Of a stretch of 64,000 nt of DNA, positions 34,666 through 44,272 are shown one piece after another. How positions within the stretch are numbered: position 1 is the stretch's first letter; each line of letters opens with the position of its first letter. Both the position numbers and the translations under genes were made by a program. Below the pieces are notes generated by a model. The model was not told the DNA's origin. It searched no databases and was given only the letters and a program-made list of their open reading frames with translations. The stretch lies in assembly GCA_964392325.1 (NCBI GenBank), contig CAYMPJ010000003.1, positions 1-64,000 on the forward strand. The letters run 5' to 3'. Source of the DNA: CALLPQ01 sp964392325 (lineage in GTDB: Bacteria > Pseudomonadota > Alphaproteobacteria > Caulobacterales > Parvularculaceae).

Positions 34666-35094
34666 GGCTTAATTTTTCATTTCATATTCGACTTCAGATA
34701 AGTTCTAACACTTGTGGATATAGGGTGGAAAATCTGCTTGGTTAAGAAAGAAACTTTATGCCTTGTGGTTAAGTGTGAAGATATACCGGTATTACTATGC
34801 CTGACTTTTGTAGAAGTTCTCCCTTGTGTATATGTTGTTTTTAAACTGTTGATAAGGTCAATATACAGCTTATCAAACTGTCATTGAGCAAAAATTTACA
34901 TTATAAAACAGTTTACTATTTCATTTATCAACTAATATGGGGATAATTTTCTTAACAGAAAACTTAGCCCTACATTGCATGGATAAACTGTTTAAATCTT
35001 GCAGCTGGGGTTTTTTCCCCTATATCCAGCCCTACTCTTATATTAATACTTTTTTAAGATTCTTTAATAGAAAGTTAATCTGTTGAAAAATCGA
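34666..35094. other. Candidate chromosomal replication origin (oriC) between ppsR and hemE
   Basis: This AT-rich gap lies between divergent ppsR and hemE, the position of Cori in Caulobacter. Matches to the DnaA box TGTGGATAA: TGTGGATAT (34713-34721), TGTGGTTAA (34764-34772), TGTTGATAA (34847-34855) and TGGGGATAA (34938-34946), each 8 of 9. Weaker 7 of 9 matches are at 34925-34933 (other strand) and 34978-34986. The stretch 34885-34960 is nearly all A/T and could be the unwinding element. Two full CtrA boxes close the region. Genes on both sides are transcribed away from it. No perfect DnaA box was found, so replication-initiator binding is inferred. Confidence 0.75.
35043..35078. promoter_or_regulatory. 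Two full CtrA boxes, TTAA-N7-TTAA, in a helically phased array
   Basis: TTAA half-sites start at 35043, 35054, 35064 and 35075, i.e. 11, 10 and 11 bp apart. The first pair and the last pair each form TTAA-N7-TTAA, the CtrA consensus. The array ends five bases before the TTG and 17 before the ATG of hemE. CtrA bound here would cover the hemE promoter side of the candidate origin, as in Caulobacter. Confidence 0.65.
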
Positions 35095-36132
35095 ATGGAC
35101 ACCTCCGACATGTTATTTTTGGAAACGATAAAAGGTAATCAATCGACTAAGACGCCTGTCTGGTTTATGAGACAAGCAGGACGGCACCTGCCTGAATATC
35201 GTGAGTTACGGGCAAAAGCAGGGTCTTTTCTCGATCTTTGCTATAATCCGGAATTGGCTAGCGAAGTGACTCTTCAGCCAATTCGCCGATATGATATGGA
35301 TGCGGCAATTGTTTTTGCTGACATATTGTTAATCCCCCATGCTCTGGGTCAAAAGCTATGGTTTGTAGCCGGGGAGGGCCCTCGTCTTGATCCTGTTATA
35401 ACCAAGTCTAATATTGATCAATTTCGGTCTAGAGATGATTTTTCAATGTTAGATCCGGTCTATGAGACGCTTTCTATGACCCGGTCAGAGCTTGGGGATG
35501 AGAAAGCCCTTATTGGCTTTGCCGGGGCGCCGTGGACAGTTGCAACCTATATGCTTGCAGGAGGACCCTCTAAAGACCCGTCAGCGTTGCGGGCTGCTTA
35601 TTACGATGATCCTGTGTTTTTTATGGAGTTGATAGATTTACTGACCCAAGCAACAATTTCTTATCTGATAAATCAAGGTAGAGCAGGGGCAAATGCACTG
35701 CAATTGTTTGATAGCTGGTCATCAGGCTTACCAGAAGCGTTAATGAGAAAACTATGCCTTGAACCGGCTGAAAAGATTGCAAGTGCCGTAAAAAAAGCCC
35801 TACCGGGTATGCATTTCATTATGTTTCCTAAGGGGGCGGGGAGTATGGCTATCGATTTTGCACAAAGCGAGTTTTGTGATGCAATCGGGATTGATACACC
35901 GACCCCGGCAAAATGGGCGCTGGAAAATTTGAGCCCAAATTCTTGTGTTCAGGGAGGATTAGACCCGTTACTGGTGGTAAAGGGGGGTAGGGCTATGGAA
36001 GATAGCGCCCGGCACTATCTTGAGGTCTTTAGGGATGTTCCCCATGTTTTTAATTTGGGCCACGGATTTTTGCCGGAAACACCAATTGTGAATGTGACCA
36101 GATTAATGGAAATTATTCGCGAGGAGAGATAG
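35095..36132 (+). CDS. hemE: Uroporphyrinogen III decarboxylase
   Basis: HemE removes four carboxyl groups from uroporphyrinogen III to give coproporphyrinogen III in heme synthesis. Signature segments: PVWFMRQAGRHLPEYRELRA near the N-terminus (substrate arginines), AAIVFADILLIPHALG, IGFAGAPWTVATYMLAGG, ALQLFDSWSSGL and a C-terminal HVFNLGHGFLPETPI. About 345 residues, usual for the family. ATG 35095 has no ribosome-binding site; TTG 35083 has only GAAAG at eight bases; both are possible. The TAG is directly followed by the hemJ ATG, so the two form an operon. It flanks the candidate origin, as in Caulobacter and Rickettsia. Confidence 0.95.
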   Translation: MDTSDMLFLETIKGNQSTKTPVWFMRQAGRHLPEYRELRAKAGSFLDLCYNPELASEVTLQPIRRYDMDAAIVFADILLIPHALGQKLWFVAGEGPRLDPVITKSNIDQFRSRDDFSMLDPVYETLSMTRSELGDEKALIGFAGAPWTVATYMLAGGPSKDPSALRAAYYDDPVFFMELIDLLTQATISYLINQGRAGANALQLFDSWSSGLPEALMRKLCLEPAEKIASAVKKALPGMHFIMFPKGAGSMAIDFAQSEFCDAIGIDTPTPAKWALENLSPNSCVQGGLDPLLVVKGGRAMEDSARHYLEVFRDVPHVFNLGHGFLPETPIVNVTRLMEIIREER

Positions 36133-36567
36133 ATGGAATTGCTTTATCCATGGATTAAGGTTTTACACCTTGCCGCCGTAATTGCATGGTTTGCAGCCCT
36201 GATGTATCTGCCGCGCCTTTTTATCAATCATTTACAACAATCACCGGGGAGTGAGAGCGCAAAACTGCTGGAAGGCATGGAGCGAAGGCTCGCAAAAGGG
36301 ATTATGACGCCGGCTATGATAGCCGTATGGGTGCTCGGTATCGGGTTGGTGACGATTAATCCAGGTTTAGCCGCCTCCATCTGGTTTCCCGTGAAGGTTG
36401 TAGCGGTTTTCGCTATTACAGGTATTCACGGGTTTTATACTTCATCGATGAAGAAATTTGCATCGGGGGCCTATCCCAAAACCGATAAATTCTGGCGCAT
36501 TATGAATGAGGTTCCGTTTTTATTGTTACTGGTTATTTTGGTGATGGTCGTGGTGAAACCATTTTAA
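36133..36567 (+). CDS. hemJ: Protoporphyrinogen IX oxidase HemJ
   Basis: A 144-residue inner-membrane protein with four hydrophobic helices (KVLHLAAVIAWFAALMYLPRLF, MTPAMIAVWVLGIGLVTI, FPVKVVAVFAITGIHGFY, VPFLLLLVILVMVVV). It oxidises protoporphyrinogen IX in most alphaproteobacteria. The conserved His of KVLHLAAVIAW and the Lys of WFPVKVVAV are present. Its ATG touches the hemE stop codon, so both heme enzymes are translated together. Confidence 0.93.
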   Translation: MELLYPWIKVLHLAAVIAWFAALMYLPRLFINHLQQSPGSESAKLLEGMERRLAKGIMTPAMIAVWVLGIGLVTINPGLAASIWFPVKVVAVFAITGIHGFYTSSMKKFASGAYPKTDKFWRIMNEVPFLLLLVILVMVVVKPF

Positions 36568-36611
36568 GCGATCAGATAATATTTTCCAAAGAGTGTAGCG
36601 AGCTTTGAAAA

Positions 36612-36629
36612 AATAGAGTATATTCTATT
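36612..36629. promoter_or_regulatory. Palindrome AATAGA-N6-TCTATT upstream of the propeller gene
   Basis: A perfect 6-6-6 palindrome about 95 bases before the ATG at 36724; the inner GTATAT is also near-symmetrical. A possible operator for the following gene; no adjacent regulator suggests a ligand. Confidence 0.35.
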
Positions 36630-36723
36630 GAATAAGCACGGGATATGCTTAAAGTTTATTACATCAATAGTTGGATGTTATCATTTAAAATATCACGACT
36701 AAGGGCGGAAGAAGGGGTAAATC

Positions 36724-37857
36724 ATGCGCGTATTTTTGGCTATTATTTTTCTTATAATAACGAGTCTGCACACAATTACTGCGTCTGCCAAAACCTATGA
36801 CGCTGCAATTTCCCCTGATGGAAAGAACTATGCCGTTGTTAGGGATATCAATGAGAACAAAGCCATTGTTTTTTATGAATTAGAAAACCCTAATAAAAGA
36901 CCTGTTGCGGTTTTGTTAGAGGATTTCACTTCGGTAGATCTTTATATGGCGGGCAATAATATTGCTATTATCAGACTGGGGGGTCTGAAGCGTGGTGTTG
37001 GAACTGTTAGTGGACAAAAAGCCCTAAATTTTTCACGTTGGCTCTCTATTAATACAAAGACCGGTAAAAACCGGATACTATTTAATAATGAAGGGGGCGC
37101 TGATTTTAATTATTTCCTCACCCAGGCAGGAAGACTGTTGGGGCTAAATGTGGGAAAAAAACGTGAAGCTTATTTTTCAAGATCAACCGTTAGAACAGAA
37201 CTTTTAAGTCCGACACGGTTGAAAGAAGGACAAGATGAGCTTGTTTACTCTCTTTTAAAAATCAATGTTGCCAATGGTCGTTCTAAAAGAGTTAGCCAAG
37301 GGGAGCCAGATACACAAGCATGGGTCATCGATGAAAATGGCGATATTCTCGGAAAAATTGAACGCGAAACTAATGGCGATTATTCCATCTATGGGATGAT
37401 TAAAAACAGGCTTAAATTGAACGGAACTATCGATGCAAAAGAACGGGGGATTAAATCCATATTTGTGCAGGGACGAAATCCGAATTCAAAAACTGTATTT
37501 ACACAGATCAGATATGAAAATCACACCGCGTTCCAAAATATCGATTTAGAGACCGGAAAAATAGCTAACCATGATTATCCATTTTCAAACGCAATAAACA
37601 AAATTTTTTACAGCCCTAAAAAAGTTGCAATGCATGCGATTATTTATGATGGGTTCCAAAACATATATCACTTTGATGATAAAGACCGAGCCCTACAGAC
37701 ACGTCTGGAGAAAGCAATTCCCGACTCTTCCGTCTTGATTAGTGACGCAGACACAGCACGAGAGAAATTTATTATAAGTGCTTATACGGTTAGCAATGCA
37801 AAACAGTTTTATCTGTTCAATAACGTTGAAAAAACCTTAGAGCCTATTGGTGACTAA
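36724..37857 (+). CDS. Secreted beta-propeller-like protein, S9-peptidase propeller without catalytic domain
   Basis: A 377-residue protein with a signal peptide (LAIIFLIITSLHTITASA, cleavage near 23). The mature part has repeated propeller-like blades: YDAAISPDGKNYAVVRD, WLSINTKTGKNRILF, YSLLKINVANGRSKRVSQG, AFQNIDLETGKIANHD and QFYLFNNVEKTLEPIGD. This spacing resembles the N-terminal propeller of prolyl-oligopeptidase-like (S9) peptidases of alphaproteobacteria. The frame stops where the alpha/beta-hydrolase domain would begin, and no GxSxGG motif is found downstream in any frame, so it is propeller-only or a truncation. ATG follows AAGGGG. Function unknown; it sits two genes from the candidate origin. 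Confidence 0.72.
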   Translation: MRVFLAIIFLIITSLHTITASAKTYDAAISPDGKNYAVVRDINENKAIVFYELENPNKRPVAVLLEDFTSVDLYMAGNNIAIIRLGGLKRGVGTVSGQKALNFSRWLSINTKTGKNRILFNNEGGADFNYFLTQAGRLLGLNVGKKREAYFSRSTVRTELLSPTRLKEGQDELVYSLLKINVANGRSKRVSQGEPDTQAWVIDENGDILGKIERETNGDYSIYGMIKNRLKLNGTIDAKERGIKSIFVQGRNPNSKTVFTQIRYENHTAFQNIDLETGKIANHDYPFSNAINKIFYSPKKVAMHAIIYDGFQNIYHFDDKDRALQTRLEKAIPDSSVLISDADTAREKFIISAYTVSNAKQFYLFNNVEKTLEPIGD

Positions 37858-37902
37858 TCTTTCGGGGCCAATTAACTCTTAAAAGGCTTCCCTTAATTTT
37901 TG

Positions 37903-37930
37903 TTGACGAATAAATATTTCGCTTTATATC
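37903..37930 (+). promoter_or_regulatory. Candidate promoter of rho
   Basis: TTGACG (37903-37908) and TATATC (37925-37930) with 16-bp spacing, about 200 bases before the rho ATG, leaving a long untranslated leader of the kind where Rho often controls itself. No leader structure was resolved. Confidence 0.42.
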
Positions 37931-38130
37931 TCTAATTCCTTCCTTTTAGAGGATTGAAAAACCTGCTGGCTGTGTCTGGCTCCTTTTGATCCTCAGCTTT
38001 TAAAAATTTAAAACACGCAACTCATCATGCCTTAAGGGCAGGGGAGTTTTATCTGTTATTGGGCAACATTTTCAAATCCCGCCTTTTTAAAAATCTTTCT
38101 TTTAAAGCCTAAACTTTCAAGAGAATAACC

Positions 38131-39402
<1,272 letters not shown>

Positions 39403-39638
39403 TTATTATTTTTGTGGTCAATTGGTGAAAAACTGACCGTGATAAAAGTGTGTGGTGCGTTTTTCGAAAGCTAATTGCGTCTTTGAAGAGCTGAGCTTTT
39501 GTGAGGGTTCCGCCTATGCCGGAGTCCGGTTTTGCGACATACTCTCCGTGGGTGTCAGAAAATACACCGGTCACTGCATTGGATGCTTTACCTTCGCCAT
39601 TTCTCACCACAAACTGGTTTTAGAAAATGGAGAATAAT

Positions 39639-40253
39639 ATGAGCCTGACATTATATCATATGCAACATAGCCGTTCTTTGCGGCCTTTATGGTTGCTGGA
39701 AGAAATTGGTGTTCCTTATACGTTGAATGTTGTTGAACGCAGCGCGTTGAGCGGTGATGACTTCATGCAAAAAAGCAGTATTGGCAAGGTTCCGGTTTTC
39801 TTTGATGGGGATAAACGCCTGACGGAGTCGATTGCGACCATTCAATATATTGACGGTGTTCATAATGGTGGATGGCTAAGCCGCAAACCCGGTGATGATG
39901 ACTATCATGACTTTTTGCAGATGATGGAGTTTGGTGAAGCGGGAATGGGCGGTTATGCGGGGCTTCTTGTTGCCCATACGGTTTTATTGCCGCCAAAACA
40001 TCAAAACCCTGCAATCCGCGATTGGGCAAAAGGGGAAATTGATAAGGGCTTGTGTTTTATCGAGGGCATGGTGAGTGCGGATAAGGACTATCTATTGGGT
40101 GACTTCTCGCTCGCGGATATTTCAATTGCTTATATGCTTTATCTTTTAAAAATAACCAAGAACGGGCAAGGCTTTGGTGACAAAACCAATGCCTATTTCA
40201 AGCGCGTAGCCATGCGCGATGCCTGGGTCAAAGCCAGCGCGATGAAGGGTTGA
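39639..40253 (+). CDS. Glutathione S-transferase family protein
   Basis: A 204-residue GST. The N-terminal thioredoxin fold begins TLYHMQHSRSLRPLWLLEEIG with catalytic Ser in HSRS, then SSIGKVPVFF (cis-proline) and LTESIATIQYI (glutathione-binding ESIAT). The helical domain has YLLGDFSLADISIAYMLYLL, the usual GST N-cap motif. ATG 39639 is preceded by GGAG at six bases; the in-frame start at 39627 overlaps this site. Substrate unknown. It is separated from rho by 236 bases. Confidence 0.87.
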   Translation: MSLTLYHMQHSRSLRPLWLLEEIGVPYTLNVVERSALSGDDFMQKSSIGKVPVFFDGDKRLTESIATIQYIDGVHNGGWLSRKPGDDDYHDFLQMMEFGEAGMGGYAGLLVAHTVLLPPKHQNPAIRDWAKGEIDKGLCFIEGMVSADKDYLLGDFSLADISIAYMLYLLKITKNGQGFGDKTNAYFKRVAMRDAWVKASAMKG

Positions 40254-40352
40254 TTTTAAGCCTTTAATATTTGTTGAATCCTACACGCTAAACAAACCTA
40301 GATAACGAAGCGCGGCCACCTTCATGTTTTATCAATAGAGAATAGCTATTGT

Positions 40353-40859
40353 GTGATTGAATTTACAAAGTGGGGGGCACGCGAAATGGGCCGCGCTATA
40401 TTCTATTCTCTTTTTGCAATTATATTTTTATGGATTGGCTCCAACCTCACGCCCTATGCTTATGGTTTATATGAAAAAGGGAAGGCCAGCGAAGCTTGGG
40501 TACCCGTGGAAGCAAAGGTAACAAGCTTCAAAGCCCATGGCAGCTCGAATATGGGGTCGGGCCGTAGAGGCACTGGCGGCCGGTCTGCCCCCACCGTAAA
40601 GGTTGCTTATAATTATCAGTATGACGGAATTGAATATGCGGGAGACCGAACGGGGTTTGGGCCTTACAGTTTTAAACAAATAGATCGCCCAAAGCGAGGA
40701 AAGGCGACTATTTTTGTTAACCCCCAAACGCCATCCGAGTCCGTTTATGCCAAGGGCGTGTCAAAAAACAATCTAGGGGCTCTGGCTGTCGGGATTGGGT
40801 TAGTGCTTGGTGGGTTATTTTTCTTCGCTATTGCAATTAAAACTATTATAAAAAATTAG
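40353..40859 (+). CDS. DUF3592-type membrane protein
   Basis: A protein of about 157-168 residues with an N-terminal membrane helix (IFYSLFAIIFLWIGSNLTP), an extracytoplasmic beta-rich domain (PVEAKVTSFKAHG, KVAYNYQYDGIEYAGDRTGFG, ATIFVNPQTPSESVY) and a C-terminal helix (LAVGIGLVLGGLFFFAIAI). YxYxGxxYxGxR...YVNPxxPxxSV is typical of DUF3592, whose function is unknown. A serine/glycine-rich loop (GSSNMGSGRRGTGG) is inserted in the first half. Start is GTG 40353 or ATG 40386; the latter gives a shorter cytoplasmic tail. Confidence 0.72.
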   Translation: MIEFTKWGAREMGRAIFYSLFAIIFLWIGSNLTPYAYGLYEKGKASEAWVPVEAKVTSFKAHGSSNMGSGRRGTGGRSAPTVKVAYNYQYDGIEYAGDRTGFGPYSFKQIDRPKRGKATIFVNPQTPSESVYAKGVSKNNLGALAVGIGLVLGGLFFFAIAIKTIIKN

Positions 40860-40999
40860 GGCCTGGCCTTAAGCAAATTCTCGGCACGACCTAAATTGTC
40901 TTTTCTCAAGCTAGTGGGAGGAGGTGATAGGCGGGGGAAGAAATAAAGCGGTTTTAATAAAGCCTTGGCATTTTGCCAATTTCATCGGAGGGTCATCCT

Positions 41000-41425
41000 G
41001 TGTCATCACTTAGCGTCATTATCGGCCGGTTTTTATTGGGTCTTTATTTCTTGCTGCCCGGCATTGCCAAGATTATAGAGCCGGGCCCCCAACTTGATTT
41101 AATGGAGGCGCAGGGCATCCCGTTTGCTCAAGCTCTGCTGATGTTTGCGGGGGTGTCTAGCCTGTTAGGGGCGGTGGCTCTTATGTCCGGGCGCTATGTC
41201 AAACTCGCCGCTTATGGCTTTGTGATTTATGTACTTCTGGTCAATGTTTTGATCCACCCCTTTTGGGTCGTTGAGAGCGAATTGCAAAACTTCATCAAAA
41301 ATCTCGGCATCATGAGCGGCCTGCTGGTTCTGGCAGGCTACGCGCCGCTTCGATCGCCATCGCCTAGCAATTGGTGGAAAAGCGACGGGGCCGTCCTTGA
41401 TGCCTCTTTGCTCAGGAACGACTAA
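41000..41425 (+). CDS. DoxX-family membrane protein
   Basis: A 141-residue protein with four hydrophobic helices: IIGRFLLGLYFLLPGIAKI, ALLMFAGVSSLLGAVALMSG, LAAYGFVIYVLLVNVLIHPFW and NLGIMSGLLVLAGYAPL. The GRFLLGLYFLLPGIAKI opening and the HPFW before helix four are typical of DoxX proteins. GTG 41000 lies eight bases after GGAGG; the upstream TTG is unsupported. Its last 14 bases overlap the tail of the convergent phosphodiesterase gene. Exact role unknown. Confidence 0.82.
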   Translation: MSSLSVIIGRFLLGLYFLLPGIAKIIEPGPQLDLMEAQGIPFAQALLMFAGVSSLLGAVALMSGRYVKLAAYGFVIYVLLVNVLIHPFWVVESELQNFIKNLGIMSGLLVLAGYAPLRSPSPSNWWKSDGAVLDASLLRND

Positions 41426-42380
41426 TTCCGCATATTGGACTATCGACTGCGCGCCCTGTTTTTTGTAAGGCCTTATAGGCTTCTAAGGGTCTGTCGGTTG
41501 CGATAATATCGACGCCGGCTTTGGAAAGCTCTGTATACGTTACATTACTGCGCCCTGCTGCGATATCTTTATCGATGGCGTCGCGCCCGCCGAGGGTTCC
41601 AAATATAACCTCCACATCGCGGCTATTGAGCATATTGAAAACCCTTGGCCGTGGATTGCTGGTGCCGGTAAAAGCAAGCAATTTACTGGGGTCTATGCCA
41701 GAGGCAATGGCGCTGTTTAATTCCGAGAGGCTATCGACCGATACAGATACCATTGATTTGGGCGCAAGGCGGTGAAGCTTTCGTGCCTGTGCCATTGAAT
41801 AGGCAATATAGATGACATGATTTTCCATGCCGGTAGAGCGAACAATATCGATTGCATCTTCAAAACGGGTGGAGCTTTTAAAATCAATCTGAACGAGGGA
41901 GCGTCCTTTTGCCCATTTGAGAAAATTTTCCAGTTTTGGCGGATGGAAACGGGTTGCTTTTCCCCTTTTGTCTTCGAGGCGCAATTGGCTTAGCTCTGAC
42001 CAAGTGGCAGCATTTGCCTTGCCGCTGCCTGTGGTGGTGCGCTCTAAAGTGTCGTCATGCATCAAATAAAGAATGCCGTCTTTTGATGTGGCAACATCAA
42101 TTTCATAAAGAGCGGGGATTTGACTGGAAACATATTGCGCACTCTCCAATGCGTTTTCTGGATAGCCGGGATAAGCCCCGCCCCGGTGTGCAGAAATCAA
42201 TGTTTTATCCTCTGCCTCAAGACATTCGAAAAACGAGTTTAAATCGCCTTTAATATCGAGCTGCCAACCCTTTTGACTTTGTTTGATCTGGGTTCCTTGC
42301 GCTGGGTTTTCGCTTGCCCCGCAAGAAGAGAGTAAAACGGCGATGCTTATAAGAAATGAGCGGGCAATGAGGGTGCGCAT
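41412..42380 (-). CDS. Glycerophosphodiester phosphodiesterase-family lipoprotein
   Basis: A 322-residue protein with a lipoprotein signal (RSFLISIAVLLSSCG, lipobox LSSC) and a GDPD TIM barrel. Catalytic segments are ISAHRGGAYPGYPENALES (HRG...PEN), YEIDVATSKDGILYLMHDDTLERTTTG (metal Glu and Asp, catalytic His) and SLVQIDFKSS. It would hydrolyse glycerophosphodiesters or related lipid head groups in the periplasm. The frame extends upstream to 42536 but ATG 42380 directly opens the signal peptide. A C-terminal IIATDRPLEAYKAL closes the barrel. Confidence 0.88.
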   Translation of the reverse strand: MRTLIARSFLISIAVLLSSCGASENPAQGTQIKQSQKGWQLDIKGDLNSFFECLEAEDKTLISAHRGGAYPGYPENALESAQYVSSQIPALYEIDVATSKDGILYLMHDDTLERTTTGSGKANAATWSELSQLRLEDKRGKATRFHPPKLENFLKWAKGRSLVQIDFKSSTRFEDAIDIVRSTGMENHVIYIAYSMAQARKLHRLAPKSMVSVSVDSLSELNSAIASGIDPSKLLAFTGTSNPRPRVFNMLNSRDVEVIFGTLGGRDAIDKDIAAGRSNVTYTELSKAGVDIIATDRPLEAYKALQKTGRAVDSPICGISRS

Positions 42381-42522
42381 AGGAATAGCTTTCTGACTTG
42401 GCAATTGTAGTGGATAGATACCATCGAGGTGACTTTTAGCGCGTAATAGATAGGCTTTGAAAGGGCTATTGTTGCATGGCCCCTTATTGAGGGTATAGAT
42501 AGAGAAAAGGAGATTGGCCGAT

Positions 42523-42777
42523 ATGCGAATGACCATTGATATTGATTGTACACCCGAAGAGGCGCGCCGGCTTTTTGGGTTGCCTGATGTTAGCGCTGTT
42601 AATGAGATGATCGTGGCCGAAATGAACCGTCAGGCAAAGGAAAATCTTGAAAATCTGGGGAACCCGGAGACTTTGATGAACCAGTGGATGAATGCTGGGG
42701 GTAAAGGTTTTGAACAATTTCAGCAAATGATGGCCAGCGCGATGGCGAATAGCTCAAAAAGCGATGCTGGATCGTAG
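42523..42777 (+). CDS. Small DUF6489-like protein upstream of mnmE
   Basis: An 84-residue acidic, methionine-rich protein without membrane segments: TIDIDCTPEEARRLFGLPDVSAVNEMIV then helical FEQFQQMMASAMAN. I associate this sequence with a small alphaproteobacterial family (DUF6489) found beside mnmE; the name is from memory. It may resemble polyhydroxyalkanoate-granule or phasin-like helical proteins, but that is only a composition-based guess. ATG 42523 lies ten bases after AAGGAG. It is six bases before the mnmE ATG, so co-translated. Confidence 0.72.
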   Translation: MRMTIDIDCTPEEARRLFGLPDVSAVNEMIVAEMNRQAKENLENLGNPETLMNQWMNAGGKGFEQFQQMMASAMANSSKSDAGS

Positions 42778-42783
42778 GGGTTC

Positions 42784-44142
42784 ATGAGTGATACGGATAC
42801 CATCTATGCCCGGGCGTCTGCACCGGGTAAGGCGGGGGTGAGTGTCTATCGATTGTCGGGCGCAGGGGTTAAATCTATCGCAAAAGCCTTGATCGGAGAG
42901 GTGCCCGAACCCCGAGTGGCGAGGCTAAATTCATTGACTGGTGAGGGCAGTGCAGCGCTGGATAATGCCCTGGTGATATTTTTTGCCGGGCCAAAAAGCT
43001 TCACCGGAGAAGACACGTTGGAGTTGCATTGCCATGGTAGTCGTGCGGTCGAGGCCGAGCTGTATAAACGGCTCTCAGGGTTGGGGGCGAGGCTCGCAGA
43101 ACCGGGTGAATTTACCCTTCGGGCATTGAAAAATGGCAAGATGGACCTGCCAGAAGTCGAAGCTTTAGCTGATCTTATCGATTCCGAAACGACCCGGCAG
43201 AAAAACTTGGCTTTGAGCCAATTAGAGGGGTCTTTAAGTGATAGGGTTTTGGCTTGGCGGGCTTTATTGTTGAAAATTCTAACGCCGCTTGCTGCCGACA
43301 TCGATTTTCCGGATGAAGGCGATGTTCCTGCTGCGATTTCATCAAATGCATTACCCGCTATAGGCGAGTTGAGTGATGAATTACGGGCAGCTCTTGCGAG
43401 TGCGAAGTCAGGAAAAATTATTCGTGAAGGGCTTCAGGTCGTACTTTTGGGCCCGCCCAATGCGGGTAAATCCAGCTTGATGAATTTACTGGTTGGAAGC
43501 GATATGGCGATCGTTTCTGACCAGCCGGGAACCACCCGTGATGTGATTGAGGCGACGCTCGATATTGCTGGTATGGCCGTGTGCCTTTTTGATACAGCCG
43601 GGCTCAGAGAGGGTAGTGATGATGCCATTGAGCTGGAGGGAATGCGTAGGACAAAAGAGCGAGCGGCTGTTGCTGGTCTGCGCATTTTGGTTCTCGATGG
43701 TATGATTGTTTCACGTGAAACATTAAACGATGAAAGCCTTATCAGGGAGTATGGCCTACGGCCGGGGGATGTGGTTGTATTAAATAAAGCAGACTTATGG
43801 GAGGGGCCACTGGGTGATTTCTCTCATTCGGCTTTTTCCTGGGTTAGTATTTCCGCAAAATCCGGGGTAGGGCTGGGAGGTTTGGTGTCCCGAATAGAGA
43901 CAGTTTTTGAAGATCACAGCTTTATACCCTCAAGCGGCCTTCTAAATCGGGAGCGTCATGTGCAAGCGGTGAGTTCCGCATTGGAGGCCTTGGGTAGGGC
44001 TAAAGAGAATGTGCTGGTATACCCAGAACTTGCAGCAGAAGACTTACGCCTCGCGGATCGGGCTTTCAGTCGATTGGTGGGTGTTATTGATGTGGAAGAG
44101 GTTTTGGGAGAGATATTCTCCAGTTTTTGCATCGGAAAATAA
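42784..44142 (+). CDS. mnmE: tRNA modification GTPase MnmE
   Basis: A 452-residue K+-activated GTPase that with MnmG installs the (carboxymethyl)aminomethyl group on wobble U34. The N-terminal folate-binding domain (IYARASAPGKAGVSVYRLSG, GEFTLRALKNGKMDLPEVEALADLI) precedes the G domain: G1 GPPNAGKSSLMN (about 222-233), G2 loop PGTTRDVIE, G3 DTAGLRE, G4 NKAD. The C-terminus ends FCIGK with the conserved cysteine. A parS site at 43707 falls inside the G domain and encodes VSRET between G3 and G4. mnmG follows after 130 bases. Confidence 0.97.
   Translation: MSDTDTIYARASAPGKAGVSVYRLSGAGVKSIAKALIGEVPEPRVARLNSLTGEGSAALDNALVIFFAGPKSFTGEDTLELHCHGSRAVEAELYKRLSGLGARLAEPGEFTLRALKNGKMDLPEVEALADLIDSETTRQKNLALSQLEGSLSDRVLAWRALLLKILTPLAADIDFPDEGDVPAAISSNALPAIGELSDELRAALASAKSGKIIREGLQVVLLGPPNAGKSSLMNLLVGSDMAIVSDQPGTTRDVIEATLDIAGMAVCLFDTAGLREGSDDAIELEGMRRTKERAAVAGLRILVLDGMIVSRETLNDESLIREYGLRPGDVVVLNKADLWEGPLGDFSHSAFSWVSISAKSGVGLGGLVSRIETVFEDHSFIPSSGLLNRERHVQAVSSALEALGRAKENVLVYPELAAEDLRLADRAFSRLVGVIDVEEVLGEIFSSFCIGK
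43707..43722. promoter_or_regulatory. parS site 1 (inside mnmE)
   Basis: Perfect 16-bp palindrome TGTTTCACGTGAAACA, the chromosomal ParB-binding consensus. In the mnmE frame it is read as Val-Ser-Arg-Glu-Thr. Confidence 0.95.
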
Positions 44143-44167
44143 GTTAGACCTTTGTGTCTTGCTAAAA

Positions 44168-44183
44168 TGTTTCACGTGAAACA
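44168..44183. promoter_or_regulatory. parS site 2 (between mnmE and mnmG)
   Basis: Perfect TGTTTCACGTGAAACA, the only one of the four copies outside coding sequence, 25 bases after the mnmE stop. Confidence 0.95.
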
Positions 44184-44272
44184 ATTCGCTATCTACCTAT
44201 TCCATTCCTTTTGCCCTATAGACTACTATATATATTCCAACACCGCTTAAACCGCACAAAGTAATACCCGTC

